Shown here: in pieces, positions 36,970-37,251 of the stretch | How positions within the stretch are numbered: position 1 is the stretch's first letter | How the letters are laid out: each line of letters opens with the position of its first letter | Origin: a virus | Direction: 5' to 3' (one strand) | Virus record (IMG/VR): IMGVR_UViG_3300013103_000004 | Location: 1 to 37,251 of that record | Length of the DNA: 37,251 bases | Position numbers and translations under genes: made by a program | Notes under the pieces: generated by a model | Database searches by the model: none | What the model was told of the DNA's origin: nothing | The model's input: the letters and a program-made list of their open reading frames with translations, nothing else

Positions 36970-37140
36970 ATGAAAATACACAAAATAAAATCCAGTAATG
37001 TTGGCAAGTTGGCTATAGCCCTAGCAAGGATTGACACAGAACTTGTTAAGTTTGTTGGTGAAGAAGAACAACACAAGCCACTATCAGAAAACAGAGACTT
37101 AATCAGAAAATTATTAAAAACATTTATGAACGAAAAATGA
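36970..37140 (+). CDS. Small helical protein at the circular join (56 aa)
   Basis: A 56-codon frame beginning MKIHKIKSSNVGKLAIALAR, ending RDLIRKLLKTFMNEK. Its stop overlaps the ATG of the next gene (ATGA), which in the circular genome is the gene at 9-236. It shows that the early operon is continuous through the join. Confidence 0.65.
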   Translation: MKIHKIKSSNVGKLAIALARIDTELVKFVGEEEQHKPLSENRDLIRKLLKTFMNEK

Positions 37141-37251
37141 AAGCAATATTAGAATATAATGGTTTTTTAAAAAGGATGTATATCTCCCAACCAATACCGA
37201 TAATCAGAATCCTAAACCCTAAGCCAGTTCGGGCTATAGAAGCAGGGACGA
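37129..37251. repeat. Terminal direct repeat, right copy
   Basis: Exact copy of bases 1-123. It contains the start (37137 onward) of the gene described at 9-236, cut by the window end. Confidence 0.95.
37137..37251 (+). CDS. Partial copy of the 75-aa join-spanning gene
   Basis: First 38 codons of the gene seen complete at 9-236, duplicated only because the window overlaps itself. It should not be counted as a separate gene. Confidence 0.85.
   Translation, partial: MKAILEYNGFLKRMYISQPIPIIRILNPKPVRAIEAGT

Overview
The window is a circular or circularly permuted genome of an uncultured tailed phage. Its first 123 bases recur exactly as its last 123 (1-123 = 37129-37251), leaving 37,128 unique bases, and a gene reads straight across the join. 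The genome is AT-rich and uses the standard code, with TGA as a normal stop in many ATGA overlaps. Gene content (P22/N4-gp56-type capsid, portal, head-tail adaptor and nozzle, no tape measure or sheath) indicates a podovirus. The endolysin and a transglycosylase imply a peptidoglycan-bearing bacterial host; nothing identifies the phylum. No integrase, DNA polymerase, reverse transcriptase, tRNA or CRISPR array was seen, so a lytic or plasmid-like life cycle relying on host replication is most likely.

Layout. Rightward, early: from a control region at 32190-32540, through a recombination pair (annealing-like protein plus YqaJ exonuclease), a membrane-anchored transglycosylase, a hexapeptide-repeat solenoid protein and, across the circular join, about 20 small overlapping genes (YopX-like, an Acb2-like anti-CBASS candidate, HTH and NinG-like proteins) ending near 4900. 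Leftward: a small gene and a replication initiator that carries iteron-like repeats, then terminase, portal, scaffold, capsid, tail fibre, a seven-gene surface-glycan island, internal virion proteins, adaptor, nozzle, second fibre, and lysis genes ending at a bidirectional hairpin near 5150-5195.

Working together. The initiator and its internal repeats probably start replication. The exonuclease/annealing pair would make and join concatemers for terminase. The late block builds a short-tailed virion with a very large, basic-tailed internal protein. The glycan island (epimerase, two-piece transketolase, FkbM methyltransferase, three glycosyltransferases) has its own promoter and could alter the host surface or decorate the virion.

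Most unusual are the expression signals. Three late modules (before the portal, the internal-protein block and the adaptor) begin with a promoter, a 40-60 nt leader and an intrinsic terminator, like lambda pR'-tR'. Two further promoter-hairpin units stand on the early strand. At least four genes have a -10 box 5-6 nt before the start codon and are predicted leaderless. Eight genes without a Shine-Dalgarno share the context ACT-ATG.
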